64,000 nt of DNA from Punica granatum (taxonomy: Eukaryota; Streptophyta; Magnoliopsida; Myrtales; Lythraceae), in contig NC_045130.1 of assembly GCF_007655135.1 (NCBI RefSeq), positions 28,268,605-28,332,604 on the forward strand, read 5' to 3'. The translations under genes and the position numbers were made by a program. This document shows, piece by piece, positions 36,470-49,939 of this stretch. The notes under the pieces are model-generated. The model had not been told where the DNA came from, ran no database searches, and worked only from the letters and a program-made list of their open reading frames with translations. The first letter of the stretch is position 1, and each line of letters begins with the position of its first letter.

Positions 36470-36602
36470 TGTTGAGAATTAAGAATGAGTAATATAAGAA
36501 AAATTCCACAAGTTTATAAGAGATTGGGTACTACAACTTATCAGCTCGAGCTTTTGGATTGAAGATGGGCTCAATAGTTTATAGGTTCAGTGGAATTTTA
36601 CA
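36470..36602 (+). repeat. 3' LTR of the TRIM
   Basis: 133 bp, TGTTGAGAATTAAG .. GGAATTTTACA, followed by the target duplication AGATC. Confidence 0.93.
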
Positions 36603-36626
36603 AGATCACAAGGTATCTTTAGTATT

Positions 36627-36684
36627 TTTTACTGAGACTACTCCTCACTTGGATATTTTACTGAGACTACTCGTTACTTGGATA
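36627..36684. repeat. 29-bp tandem duplication
   Basis: TTTTACTGAGACTACTC starts at 36627 and again at 36656, and each copy runs on to ACTTGGATA with two mismatches. It lies 20 bp past the TRIM insertion. Confidence 0.85.
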
Positions 36685-38100
36685 TCTGCCTACACTAGCC
36701 ATGAAATGCTTTTATCGGCTCTTTTAATGGTACCAGCAAATGTTCAAATTCATTAATGATATTTATCATCGTCATGCATCTTTTATTGTTCTGTTTCTCC
36801 ATTTTCTGAGTCGTTAAAATTGCGATACTTTATCTTCCGAAAAACAAGATCAAATCAACTAATGTTCTCTTCTTCACTTGGAAGTTGCAAAATGCATGTG
36901 CTAACTAATGGAGTTTCCAAATGAATATATTGCCTAGAAAGTTAAGAAGTGCCATTTCTTTTATTTCCTATATTATGTTATTGTTCTTTTTTTTTTTCCT
37001 CGATTACCAAGAAGACTCATGGGCTACAAGAAAATACTTAAAAAACCTAATAAAAAGCCACGGATAACGAATTTCAAATATGGAACTTTTATATTATAAT
37101 ATAAGAGTATGTGCAACTGCCCAAGTCTCATTTTTCTTATGGTACATTTATTAAAAAACTTAACAACATGTAGTGAAATGGACCAACATTTTTTTTTGGG
37201 ATAACGGCCCAAAATTTTAATGTGGATAAGTTTGAAATCTATTATATTATAAGTATTTAATTTTGTCTCCCAATATTATGCAATGAGAGGTCTCGATTCA
37301 TGTAATAATATTCTGTCACATCAGCACTTTCACAAGTTTAGAAGCTTCTCAATGATAATTTCTTCATACTCCTTCGTTTGATTTTTAGGTCCCAAAAGTA
37401 ATTAATTTTTTTTTAAAAAAAATGAGCTTTGAGCATAAGTTTATGGGTGCTTTAATAGTAAAGGCATGACTAGTTGAACATAAAAGTTGGCTATTTTTAT
37501 GTGGTTAACCCCTTTTTTGGCAAAAGCTTAATAAAATTCACATTCTCCAATGACCAGTCCAACCGCTACATCAGAACCGGGCGAAACTGCCGGCATATCG
37601 AACTTGTGGGGATCAGTGCTTGCCAAGGTTATTATCAAGTTCCTCGCAAATTATGCTCATCTTCTTTGAGAAAGATGGCATGCGCACTCTAACATGAAAT
37701 TTAGAGGTTTCGAATGCAATTGTCTTTGGGGACTTCCTAACTAACCCCTCTTTGTAACTTTACATTTTCCTTTACTAAATTCATGGGTTTTCCTCATAAT
37801 TAAAAAAAAAATCTCTCTTTCCTCTGGTACATTAATAATATCATCCTGCATGGATCATCCTTCAAGCTTTCTTCAATATAAGCTCGTTGGCGCGAACCCA
37901 TCAAGAACAATGTTAATTCAAGTCAAACCCCTCTGTAGCATGTAGAATATCAATTATCTCGCAATCAGTCACAACTATAAAAGATAGAAAAAAAAAATTA
38001 TAATTTACTAGGTCGACCATCTTTAAGCCAATAATCATATGCAAATTGATTGTAATGACAGCCTGTGAACGTAATGAGTTGAGGGAGGGAAGTGACTTCT
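36685..38100. other. Gene-free region upstream of the peroxidase gene
   Basis: AT-rich. A GC-richer patch at 37555-37690 has an open plus-strand frame, but it resembles no protein I know. A SINE-like phrase lies near 37700-37745. The peroxidase promoter probably occupies the last few hundred bases. Confidence 0.45.
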
Positions 38101-38109
38101 CAAGAGAAG

Positions 38110-38119
38110 TATATAAATA
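38110..38119 (+). promoter_or_regulatory. TATA box of the peroxidase gene
   Basis: TATATAAATA lies about 72 nt upstream of the start codon, giving an expected transcription start near 38145 and a leader of about 45 nt. Confidence 0.65.
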
Positions 38120-38190
38120 TCAAGCCGATGATCAATCTCAAAACACCAAACCACAACTTTACATCTCTTTGGTGTTCCAAGCTAAGACAG

Positions 38191-39540
<1,350 letters not shown>

Positions 39541-39707
39541 AGGGTTACAAAGATCGTGAACATGAAATGAGAATGATTGTTTGAGCAGTTTATATGTTTT
39601 GTTGGGTTGGTTTGTCGGTGAATCGTACTGTTTTTAATAGTTTTGGTGCTCCTGTTATTTTTTATTTTTTATTTTTTATTTTTCTTATGACTTTTGTTGT
39701 AATTGGA

Positions 39708-39713
39708 AATAAA
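39708..39713 (+). terminator. Polyadenylation signal of the peroxidase gene
   Basis: AATAAA, 168 nt after the stop codon, preceded by the T-rich DNA common in plant 3' UTRs. Confidence 0.55.
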
Positions 39714-39792
39714 AGCATTATCTCTTCACCGACGACCTTGATTAGGGTGATGGTGGCTGAAATCGGGGCCACCACTGCTCCCTTCCCTCTCC

Positions 39793-39794
<2 letters not shown>

Positions 39795-39824
<30 letters not shown>
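39795..39824. repeat. (CT)n microsatellite
   Basis: An uninterrupted CT run of about 15 units. Open frames that cross it on both strands are artefacts. Confidence 0.9.
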
Positions 39825-39827
<3 letters not shown>

Positions 39828-40379
39828 GTAATTGAATTAAAAGAAGGGGCCAAACTGTAAAAATATATATATATATTGGGCAGAACATAAATATAGCCCT
39901 AGAAAACTACAAATTTTTAACACTTAACTTTATCAAATAATTTTGACCTAACCAATTAAGCATTTATTCTTTAAGTGATTAAATTTTCATCACTTAATTT
40001 TAAATGCTTAATTTTAAGTCCAAACGAGCACAACCTAAATATTTCTTCCAATAAAGTGTAGTCTCTTGAATAAAGAATTAAGTCTTGAGCTTTCAGATAT
40101 CAAGTGGTGTACACCATGCACTGGTAGTTGGTAATTCCTCTCGAACTTCCAGTAGATATGACTTGTGAAGCTTTAATAATTTAATAGAGTACATTGGACG
40201 AGAGAATACGTTATCACTGAGTTAATAATACCTTTGACAAGTGCAGAAAAGTCATTAATTATATATATGCACAGGTCGTGTTTGGTCGCCGGCATATGGG
40301 GCATGATAGGAATTGTGAAATCCTAACCCCCATTTGGTGACTGCAAGATTGGGATTGGGATAGACCGGATATATTTAGA
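39825..40379. other. Gene-free stretch with possible MITE ends
   Basis: The part 39880-40035 ends TTAAGTCCAAACGAGCACAACC, and 40274-40355 has GTGTTTGGTCGCC and CCATTTGGTGACTGC facing each other. These look like decayed inverted-repeat elements, but no duplications were identified. Confidence 0.35.
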
Positions 40380-40399
40380 GTAAGCTATCAATTTCATCC

Positions 40400-40612
40400 T
40401 TAAGATAGTTTATTTGCATCAGTTGAATCCCTTGCACGAAATTTGCATCAATATAGTCCTTATCAACATCAATTTGGTCCCTTGTAATATTAATTTGATC
40501 CTTAGAACACCAATTTCATCTATGAGCATCAATTTGATTCTTTTGCAACATCAATTTGGTCCCTTGGAACGTCAATTGGGTCCCCAACTTATATCGATTT
40601 GGTCTCTCTCTC
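40400..40612. repeat. Degenerate minisatellite of 20-28-bp units
   Basis: The phrase (A)CATCAATTTGGTCCCTTG and close variants recur about nine times between 40405 and 40605. Both strands are non-coding in character, although the plus strand happens to read open as repeats of Ile-Asn-Leu. Confidence 0.75.
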
Positions 40613-42136
40613 TCTATTGGGAAAGGTCTAAGTTTCCAATCCGACTTTGAAGCATTTATTCTCATTGGACAAACCTCTAGTTCTTGTGTTCTTAGTGGCT
40701 ATAGAGAGTTTATACGTAGGACTACAATGTAGGATCAAGTTTCGAGCCAAAAAGCAAGTAAACGAGCTACAAAACTAGTGTTGAAATTCAATTTTTATTA
40801 CCATTAAGGCAAAAACTTTGGAGAATGATATCTTTCAAACTGTGCAATAAAATTACGAGCCATCACATGTTGTAGCGTCCTTACAGCATGAGGAATCTAA
40901 CTAAATAATTTTTTTTTGGATTTAAAATGATTATATAAAATTTGCTATTAATAACCCACAAACTCTCTCTCTCTCTAAAACATGGGAAAAAGGAGAACAC
41001 CGGACATTGCAAGAGGAAGAAGCACCGTTTCCTTAATGGCCTGAGCAAGCGGTCATGCACTCCTTCGAAAAAAATGAGATTGAATGCACGACCAATGCTC
41101 CAATCTCAAATTTCACTCCTCTACAAAGCATTAAACTCAAGCTGCAATCTTCCATATAGTAAGAAAGAGAGAGAGAGAGGACGAAAATATCGCAGCTTCT
41201 ACAAAGCCGAGATTGAGATTAAGCATGGTCGAGGTCGAGGTTGAGATTGAGAGAGGAGTGAGATGTGGGCCTCTTGATCGTTCTTTTTATTGTACCATTT
41301 CTGCTCCTAGTGGCTCGCCTCCAGTCACCGCTACCAAGAAAATATTTTTAAAATAAGAATTTTATGAAATGTCTGCATTTAGTGAAAAATAAATGTATAG
41401 AATAGAACTACGAGTATCAATTTGTTCACAAAAAATTTAGACCAAGTTGATGGCCCTGCTGCAATGTTGGGTTCTCGTCATTGAGGACCCAACCCCACCC
41501 CTTTCCCCCGCCCCAAAAACAACCCACTCCTCCCTTTTCGGTTTTTTTTTTTCTTTATTAATATTTTTTCTATTTTAATATAAAGTTTCAAAATATTAGG
41601 AAAATTAAGGAAAATTGTAACTACACGATCAAAGCTGCAAAAGCGCAAGAGATTGAGGATAAAAATAGCGAAGAAAAAGAAAGGGTGGGTGTGAGGGGGG
41701 TACCAAAATAACATCAAAAGTGTCTTTCCCGTTTGCATTTTATGCTCTGCCTAGACATAAAAAAATTGATTATGATTGTGATGCCACTATTTAATCCATT
41801 CCATCGAACAAATATTTCAGTCGCCACTTGCGTAGCAATGGATCAAACTCCAACAATCTAGAATTGGCTTGAACGCTTACATATTTGTGTCTTCACGTTT
41901 CGATTGAGCTCTGGCAATTCTCAAGCAGTACGGATTTGAAGTCGACCTCATGAAAAATTGTTCTACATAAAATTTTAAATTTCTACAGTGAATATATTGA
42001 GTTACGTTCTAACACGACACCAAGTGATAAAGTGCCAAAATAAGTGTTGTATTAACCCAACAGTCCCCTTCTAGCTCACCTTTTACAATGACTTAGCCCT
42101 TCTAAGTGACCCTTCTATGATGGTAAAGCAAAACTT
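40613..42136. other. Gene-free stretch between convergent genes
   Basis: AT-rich. Small frames at 40942-41244 (plus) and 41478-41738 (minus) are low-complexity and unsupported. It separates the 3' ends of the peroxidase and oligopeptidase genes, which are transcribed towards each other. Confidence 0.45.
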
Positions 42137-45100
42137 TTACGAGCCGACTACCTTTAAAAGGAAAGCGGTCTCCAGTGCTGACTCTTTACAGTGGAGGTAC
42201 CGGTTCTCCTCGACTATGTCTGTTGTCAGATTTAGCAGAACAGGGCATTCAGGGTCATATATGGTGCGCTCTCGGACCCGAGCTGCCCATTTTGCAGCTT
42301 CCCATACACCAAACCTGAAACATGTGGAAACACAATGAATTTCTGCTTGATGGAAATACATTGAAGAAAGAAATGACAGACTTATAATCTCTCAAACCAA
42401 TAGCTTAATGAAGATAAATATTCATTGAATAATAGAGAAAAGAGCATCAATCTTGCTTTTTATCCATCATATCATTCTTGCGCAAATTTTACTGCCATTT
42501 TTATGTGGATAAAGTCGAAAATTGGACACAGACCACAAAGATGAAAGGAGTTACTTATTCCAGTTTATGTTTACAGATTAGTTTTTTTTTTTCCAACTAA
42601 AAACTACACTCTTTACTACCTATTTAATTCCTGGTGGTGACTGCATTCACCCGTTAGGACTCTATGGAAAAGGCAAGGAGCGAAATCCGATCATAATGCT
42701 GTTGCCGCAAATTTTAAAAGCAATCGCTTTCATCCTGTTGAATCTTTTACACCCGTAAGATGCAAGAATATAACTTGTCGGTCTGGAATTCTCATGTTCA
42801 CAAAACCAAATGGTTGAAATCCAAAGATGGTGGAGAATCAACAAGGAAGAAAAACCTACCGAGTGCTGAAAGAGGAAGTTACTAGTACTGCAGGGAAGAC
42901 TGTATCTTTTGGAATATTGTCGTAGGGAGAGTATCTCCGTATGGCATTGAAGTCGTCAACGTCCCCAGGGTAACCAAACTCTTCATAGTCTGCAGCTATA
43001 AGAGGCAAAATTGGGTACAGCAGAGTGTTGGTGGGATCCAGAAATGGAACCTGAAAGAAAACTAAAAGTAGATTAGGCAAAACATTATAAGAGGCCTTAA
43101 CTTTAATGACAGACAGCTTTCAGAAGTCAACTCATAGCATACAGTGACTTTATGTCCTTACTGCGCTAGAGAAAGAAAGATGCAGTGTCCTGTTTTTGGT
43201 TTTAAAGAGCATCATATTTCTTCATATTTATCTCCTATGGTATGTGAATTTGCATTGAAATATATCAGCATAGATGCCTGTTTCTCCATCGTAGTCTTGT
43301 ATTAAAATCGAACAAATGATTTTGTTTTCTTATATATATATATATTCCACCTAAGATGCTTTGAAAATACTAGAAAGACATAAATTGGAAATCTAGTGAC
43401 TCTATGAAACAGAAGCGGGATATTACAGCAGTGAGATTTCCACAGAGGAATTACACCAAAATTATCAAGAGTTTGATGCAGCTCTCATTAACAAAAGGAT
43501 GTGCAACAAAAGTTACGTATAGATAGAAGCAAGTAAAGAACAAAGCCACTCAACCTTCAAAATGGCAGCCCGAAACAAGTCGGGGCGCTGATTGATGGCT
43601 GAAGCAACCAAGAGTCCCCCAGCACTATATCCCCAACCTGCAAGTTTATCTTCTTTCACGATCCCTTTGTCCATTAGGAACCTTGCTGAGGCAATGTAGT
43701 CCTCAATCGCATTTTGCTTCTTTGCGCTTCTTCCATCATGATGCCATTTCTTACCCCTTCCCCCTCCACCTCTGAATGAAGAGCCAAAAAAGAAAAAACA
43801 CCAATTCACACCTCAACAAAGTGCTTCAAAAATCCATTAACAACACCAGAAAAGGCAGGTAACTTTCACATATAGAAGATCAAAATTGGCAATAAGTATA
43901 TAGATGAATAATGCATCTGCAGTTTCACATCTAGACCACTTTACAAATGCTAGAGTATTGAAAAGGCCAAAGAATGATTTCAAAAGATAAGTTACTAGGG
44001 CATTCGGCTGTGATTTTGGATGGTCCTGAGCAACCTATAGATTGAAACTACAACCAACACTTCATGTTAATTAGTCTAATAAGCTCCAAAAGTTGAGACT
44101 ACAAAGACTATGTTGGTGATATGCAAAAATTTACGTCACCAAAATGAAGCAGAGCTTAAAAGATTAACCTGCCCCTAGTAACTGGATATTAATAGTCCTG
44201 AACGAACAGGCTTCAATACTGGAGACAGAGAAATTTCAAATAAACTAGAAATTTAGGACAGAATGCACATGAAACACACCTCACATCAGCATACGCTATT
44301 ACCCAACCACGATCGAGGAGGCTTTTCAGTTCACTGCGCCAGCGTTTATCGAGTAACTCACCATAAGCTCCATGTCCATGTAGAAGCCCCGGATTTGAAT
44401 TTTCTTTTCTATGACTATGAGAGTACACAATAGTCAGAGGAACCATCACCCCATCATGTGAAGGAACGTCATAGTGCTCCCAGCCATAAAACTCAGAAAG
44501 TTCGTTCCACGGGTTGTTATCAGATTCAACATCAATCAAGGAGGACAATTTTTGATTGATTCTACCAGAAGAAGCTGTTCCATACAAAATCCGTGTTCTC
44601 TCATGAAGCAAGTTCTGTTGCTGAATAATATTCCACGTTCCATTTGACAAGTCATAATCAACCACAGCATCAGGCATCTAAGAAATCAGGAGCAAAGAAA
44701 AAATAACAGTAAGGCCAATACCTTTTACCAAAAAATATAATATGTAGCAGCATGTCAACAACTTGAGGGATATCTAAGATAAACATCAGCAATAAACACA
44801 TGCATGCACAGATAATGATGAAGAGCCTGTAAAAGTAATGCCTTGTCCATGCTCGTATGGACCCCCCCTCTTTACTACTTATAATGATAAGATTTTATTT
44901 CCTTTTACATATAATTTCAAAAGGGTTGTTTCAGCATACTACTTCCCTCAAAGATCTCCCAATTCACGTTAATCATCCAACTTCTTAATACAGAGAAGAG
45001 TAACTCTAGGAAATGTTCCTAACTGGTTCAGTTCGATGTGATAAAGATGACATTCTTTTCTTCAGTAAAGAAAAGCTCCAAAAGTTGACCCATCTTCTTT

Positions 45101-48100
45101 ATGAGATAATAAATGAAATCATATTCTCCCTTTCAAGTTTCTACATTTGCAATGATTTTTGCTGAATTTTAGGCTGATCATGCTAGGGTACTGTATCTTC
45201 ATCACTACCTTGTTTGTTCAGAATTACCGCAAAAATGAATTAACATAGTCTACTGTCCACAAAACTAAAAATTTCATCTTCAATCATCTTGTATCATACT
45301 ATAAGACGAATGAAAAATATATCTCTGAATTGAGGGCACTAGCTGGTACTTCTAGACCAACCCCACACAGCATTTAGATCCTAGAGTTTCAACCTCAAAG
45401 CCTCTAACCTTCACAAAACTGCATTATGAAATTCATATACCTGCGCAGCATATCATGGGGGCACGGAAAGTTCAAACTATCAGTCTGCAGAAATTCTAGG
45501 GTATGAGCTAAATTTATAGAAATTTAGAGTGAACTTCTAGTTTTGAGCAACATTAGAACCCCAAAAACTGACACTGAGCTGCCACACATACACACACACA
45601 CACACACACAAAATCCAGTATAATCCATTCTAACGAGATTTACTCAGAAGAGACTAATTGAACTCAGTGCGTATTCTTGTTGTACTCCATCTATTCCTTT
45701 CAAGTATTGCTTTTATGAATATGAGGAGAGCACATGTAATTGCAACTAAAGGAAAATATAATGAAGCTGGCAGTATGTCACATACCACAGGTGATGATAT
45801 TGTAAAACGCATGGTAGTCGAGCAGAAATCATAATTCGGACCTGGTGAGATTTGGGTTACAGATTGTGGAAGAGGTAAGAATTGTGGATTAAGCTCCTTC
45901 AGATTAAGTTCACCCTGCCACAGGGACAAAATTTGTGTTATAAGGAACGAAAAAAGGATGCCAAAATGATCTTCCTGATCCTTTAAGTCATAATTCTGTT
46001 CACAATTTTACCTTCCCAACAGGCAGAGGTAGCGTGACAGAGCAAATTCTGAAGTTTTTCCCTTCCCTTATAATAAGTGCCAAGTACTTATCGCTGAAGT
46101 CTACGTCCTCAACTACTGAGTCTTCTTCGAGAACAAATACATTCTACATAATAGATACGAGAAGGCAAGATCCTCGTCACAAATAATTCTAATACACAGT
46201 GAATAAGTAACTGAGCAGTGACACTCTTTTCTTTTTTCTCCTTTCCCCCCTTTCTACTTCTTCTTTGAGCAGTAACTAGGGCAAAAGAGGCTGAACTAAG
46301 AAGACAATTTTCTGGATTAGATTAAACAAGAACTGTTTGCAGAAACTTCTCCAATGCCAAAGTGAAAGATGACAAAACTAGATGGTACAAGAAAAGCAGC
46401 CATTAGTCATTGAGAAGTGCTATAAAAGCCGATCAAAACTTAAACAAAAAAGACAGGCATCGTTTACCCACTGACCTCCCAAATTCTTGGACCAGAAGTG
46501 CTAAGTGGACTTCGTAAAAGATAATGGTGGTCAACAGATTGACCATCCTTGGAAGCATCAGTGAACAAGTAAAGGATCCCTCGATGATGTTCGACTATGC
46601 AATGGGCTTGCCCCTCACATTCCCAAATCAATGTCAAGCCAGAAAGTGGATTAGCCGCATCTATTAAAAAGACCTGAAAAATTATCATTCTGGTAGTCAT
46701 TGCTTCCAAATTTAAATGTAACATGATTAATGAATTAAATTTGTCCAAACTGAATACCTTGGAGGACGTTGTAGAGAATGTGTTGACAGTCACAAACTGA
46801 AAATCTTTGGTATGTCTTAGATTAACATAAACATTGTCGTTTGGTTCTTCTAGGAGCAAAACATCATCTTCAACTGATCCAATCATGCTACAGTATATCC
46901 TTAATAAACGAAAAAAGAAGTTGATCTTCACTAATCTGAACAGAAAAGCAAACAACCAATAAAACCAATAAACAAAGCAGAGTTAGAAACAATTCAAAAA
47001 CCGTACCTAAATGGCCTCTTATTCTGATCGGTGACGACATACAACAAAGCCTTTCCTTCCATTGCCCATGCTATGTTTGATACCCTTTCAGCTTGAGGCT
47101 TGCTACACAACGAACCAGAATTTAAGTTCCTTACGGACAACTTAAAATAGTCGTTGTCCTTATCATACATTGTGTATGCAAAAAACTGATGATTCGGAGA
47201 TACTTCTGATAATTCCTCATATGCATAACCTAAAAATTGAGACGAGGATAAGTGCTCAATTTTGGTGACTAGGATAGTAGAGTCTCCAATTTATATTTCT
47301 ATAAATGTAGGTACACAGAAACGAGACAAAACAAATATCAAACACAGGAATAAAATTTGCAGTCCCAGCATAATCTGTATAACATGATTTAGCAAGACCA
47401 GAGCAGCAGACCCCACAAGAGCTTTATAGATAAGCATCTAAACACATACTACAGAACAGGCTACTGCAAGGTTCCTGTTTCGACTATGTACTTTCATTAA
47501 AACGCCTCAATATGGAAAGAAATGGGACAAAGCAAGCTCGCCGGCAGCATACCTCCAAATCTTTCGGCCTCTTGATTGTAATCTATCAGCTTCTGCTCAA
47601 TCCTCTTCCCAGAGGTAAAATCAAATCCAGCAGAAGGAGATTTATGTGAGATGAACTCTTTGTTTAAGCTGACTAATCTTCGACACAACACTGGATACTG
47701 CTTCCCTTCTTCAACACGACGATAGTATACCCTGGCAAGATGAACTACCATCATTTTCATTACAGAATAACAAGAAGATTCGTGCAAATCAGAAAGCAAA
47801 CGCCCATTGACGCCAAGAATGCAGGAAAACTAATGCACATTGCAACGGGGTGAATAACATGGCTCTCTCTACCACAGCACTCCACACGTAATAAAGTGCC
47901 GACCAGAGCAAGACAGAATCGAGACTGCCCAACAAGAGATCGAGCCCGTTCCAACTCTCGTAATAGCCACATTTCACATAATAAGGTTGGAGTATCGATG
48001 GAAAAGTGACAAATTGAGTCATCAACCGCCTACCTTGAAAAATAATTAGACATTGATAAAATAATGTCAATTAACTACAAGCACAAACTCATTACTCATT

Positions 48101-48506
48101 GGCCTCTGAAGAGGAGGAGCAGAAGGTACCAGGGGCCCCAACGAACGGGAGGGGTGGAGAGGTCGTAAGAGAGGCGAGAGGCCATCTCCGACATGAGCTT
48201 GCTCTGGAGCTTCTCGGTGTCAGACATCACCGCCTCCGTGTATTTCTCCTCCTGCTCCATGTACACATCCATGTGCCGCATCGCCACCTTGTCATTGAGG
48301 TTTGACATCCAGCTGTACGGGTCCTCCCATGTCGCGTCGTGGAGCGTGAAGCTCTGCGGCTTCTGCGGCGGCTTTGGGGGTTTGGGGGCCTTCGGAGCCG
48401 GCTGCTGCCTCGGGGGCTTGTAGTGGGCGTAACGGAGGAGATTGACGGCAGCGGATATCTGGTGGGGACGGCGGTGATAAACTAAGAAACTCCAAGAAAT
48501 TCTCAT
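42137..48506 (-). CDS. Prolyl oligopeptidase family protein (S9, oligopeptidase-B-like), eleven exons
   Basis: Exons (minus strand): 48506-48130, 47731-47553, 47229-47007, 46899-46758, 46673-46476, 46143-46012, 45914-45786, 44677-44280, 43771-43555, 43050-42860, 42314-42137. All introns are GT..AG and the phases agree, giving 787 residues with no stop. An N-terminal basic leader and Pro-rich stretch (PKAPKPPKPPQKP) precede the S9 N-terminal beta-propeller domain (WEDPYSWM, YYRRVEEGKQYPV, TMYDKDNDY), then an alpha/beta-hydrolase domain with the nucleophile motif GWGYSAGG (Ser642). Family members cleave short peptides after basic residues or proline. The regions where the Asp and His of the triad should lie read VTSSFSTRFGVWEAAKW and LTTDIVEENRY, lacking the usual LHD and GHGG motifs. 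From memory the Arabidopsis protein At5g66960 is similar throughout and shares these changes, so this looks like a conserved plant branch and not a broken gene. The leader could target mitochondria or plastids. An in-frame ATG at 48599 would add 31 residues. Confidence 0.93.
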
Positions 48507-48870
48507 GGATTCTTTTTCTTTCCCTACAAATTTTCGAGCAACAGAGCCCTTTGAGTTTTGCAGGTGACTAGAGTTGAAATGAAATCCATGAACAAACACG
48601 CGGTAAGGGCGAGGCCGGAGGCAACAGGCCGCGAGAGGACAGGAGAGGCGAGAGAGACTGCGACAGCCGGGGAGGCGAGTGCGAGAGTGAGCAAGAGGCC
48701 GCGAGAGCAGAGAGAATTATGAGCAAAGGAGGTGGGAGACTGGGAGAGGCGAGAGGGAGAGAGGAATGATAGCCAGAGGAAAGCGACGACCGAGGCGGCC
48801 ACCGGCGACGAAGAGAGGGCGAGCCGGAGACGCGAGCGCGGTAACTGAGTGGAGGGAAGACGGAACCTGC
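48507..48870 (-). promoter_or_regulatory. 5' leader and promoter region of the oligopeptidase gene
   Basis: Purine-rich on the plus strand (CT-rich on the coding strand), with no clear TATA box. Such TATA-less CT-rich upstream DNA is common in plant housekeeping genes. Open frames here on the minus strand are continuations of the upstream leader and unsupported as coding. Confidence 0.4.
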
Positions 48871-49264
48871 CCGAAGTAAATACCCTAATTGTTTTTGGTT
48901 TTCACTTGCAAATTTTATGAATTCGTTAATAATTAATTGAAAATAATCAACACATGCATAATTATAATGTGAATAAAAAGATAAAATAAAATTTTATGTA
49001 TCGAGTAAATTTATCACTAAAAAATTGCGAGTGAAAGATAATAAATATTATCATATTATACATCTAAATGTACACAAATCAATCTTAGAGAGAGAAAAAA
49101 AGGCCTAGGAAAAAATAAAGCAAATAAAAGAAATGTATAAAATGAATTCCCACATCTGCTATTATAGAATATTTAGTACGTTAAATTTTAAAAAAATATC
49201 ACATATCTCGATGTGTTATTGTGATTATCGAGAAGTTTAAAAAAAACTCATAAAGATTTTGTAT
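48871..49264. other. Gene-free AT-rich DNA
   Basis: Very AT-rich, with no frame or repeat of note. It precedes the MITE at 49265. Confidence 0.5.
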
Positions 49265-49513
49265 GTTTGATTTTAGAATTAAGTAGAGTTTAGTTTTGAT
49301 TTTAATTAGGTTGTAATGATTGTATTATTAAATTATGAGAAAATATGTAAAAAAAAAGTAATGAATAGTTGAGAGAATTTAATATTAAAAATTAAATTTG
49401 AATTGTTAAAAAAAATTTTAAAAAAATAATAACTATATATTTGAATTTTGTTATGTACTGAATAGAATTAAAATTAAAATTATAATTTTAAAAATCTGAC
49501 TCTAAAATCAAAC
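49265..49513. mobile_element. MITE-like element with perfect 13-bp terminal inverted repeats
   Basis: Starts GTTTGATTTTAGA (49265) and ends TCTAAAATCAAAC (49513), an exact inverted pair, 249 bp in total, AT-rich and non-coding. Its reverse complement shares words (CTATTCATTACTTTTT, ATTACAACCTAATT) with 1080-1345 and 13841-14177, so these belong to one family. No convincing target duplication. Confidence 0.65.
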
Positions 49514-49938
49514 GGGGTGTCCCGTAATTCTTCACGATCCTCCATCTACTGTAGGCGAAGGGGAAATATTAATTACAGGATTATGCGAATTTTATGCTGT
49601 TGCACCTGGCCAGTTAGCCCCTACTGCTTGGCTTATATGGATTTCGTTTTACGTTTACCGTCGGGAGAACCTCAATGGAGTACTCCCATCGACTGTTGAA
49701 ATACTTTTATCAGTTGAAACAAACAGTAAATATAAACGGGCTCCTTCAAATTGCTCTGAGAAAACCTGATATGCTGGGTACACTAGTGAACGTGGATTAT
49801 AGTACTGGCTCAGATTGGAAATGTAGCTACTTCTTTTTGAAAGATAAGACTGCGTGGAAGTGGAGAACGAAAGTGACTCCATACCCAGATCCTTTGAAGC
49901 TTACAAGTGCCAAAGAGAGAATTGTGTGCCAGTTTTAA
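49514..49938 (+). pseudogene. Unidentified, probably transposon-derived coding fragment
   Basis: A frame beginning near 49517 reads VILHDPPSTVGEGEILIT and then YAVAPGQLAPTAWLIW before a stop near 49770; a second frame (49675-49938) continues with WKCSYFFLKDKTAWKW. The phrase APGQLAPTAW resembles the N-terminal gag-like proteins of large plant transposons, but I am not sure. It lies next to an old gypsy remnant on the opposite strand. Confidence 0.35.
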
Positions 49939-49939
49939 G

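Larger units (their letters stand above)
36056..36602 (+). mobile_element. Complete TRIM (miniature LTR retroelement), 547 bp
   Basis: Two 133-bp LTRs (36056-36188 and 36470-36602) start TGTTG and end AATTTTACA. The element is flanked by exact AGATC duplications (36051-36055 and 36603-36607). Directly after the 5' LTR is TGGTATCAGAGC (36189-36200), the binding site for initiator-methionine tRNA. Just before the 3' LTR is the purine-rich GAGGACGGG. The 281-bp interior has no coding capacity. These are all the parts of a terminal-repeat retrotransposon in miniature, which uses proteins made by other elements. The LTRs differ at several positions, especially in the second half, so the insertion is not very recent. 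I do not recognise it as Cassandra: I see no 5S-rRNA-like segment in the LTR. Confidence 0.95.

Noticed and set aside
37555..37692. GC-richer open patch upstream of peroxidase as a small gene
   Set aside because: Short, with no recognisable similarity and no promoter or splice support.
38092..38190. Upstream in-frame ATG of the peroxidase
   Set aside because: It lies upstream of the TATA box and would put 33 residues before a clean signal peptide.
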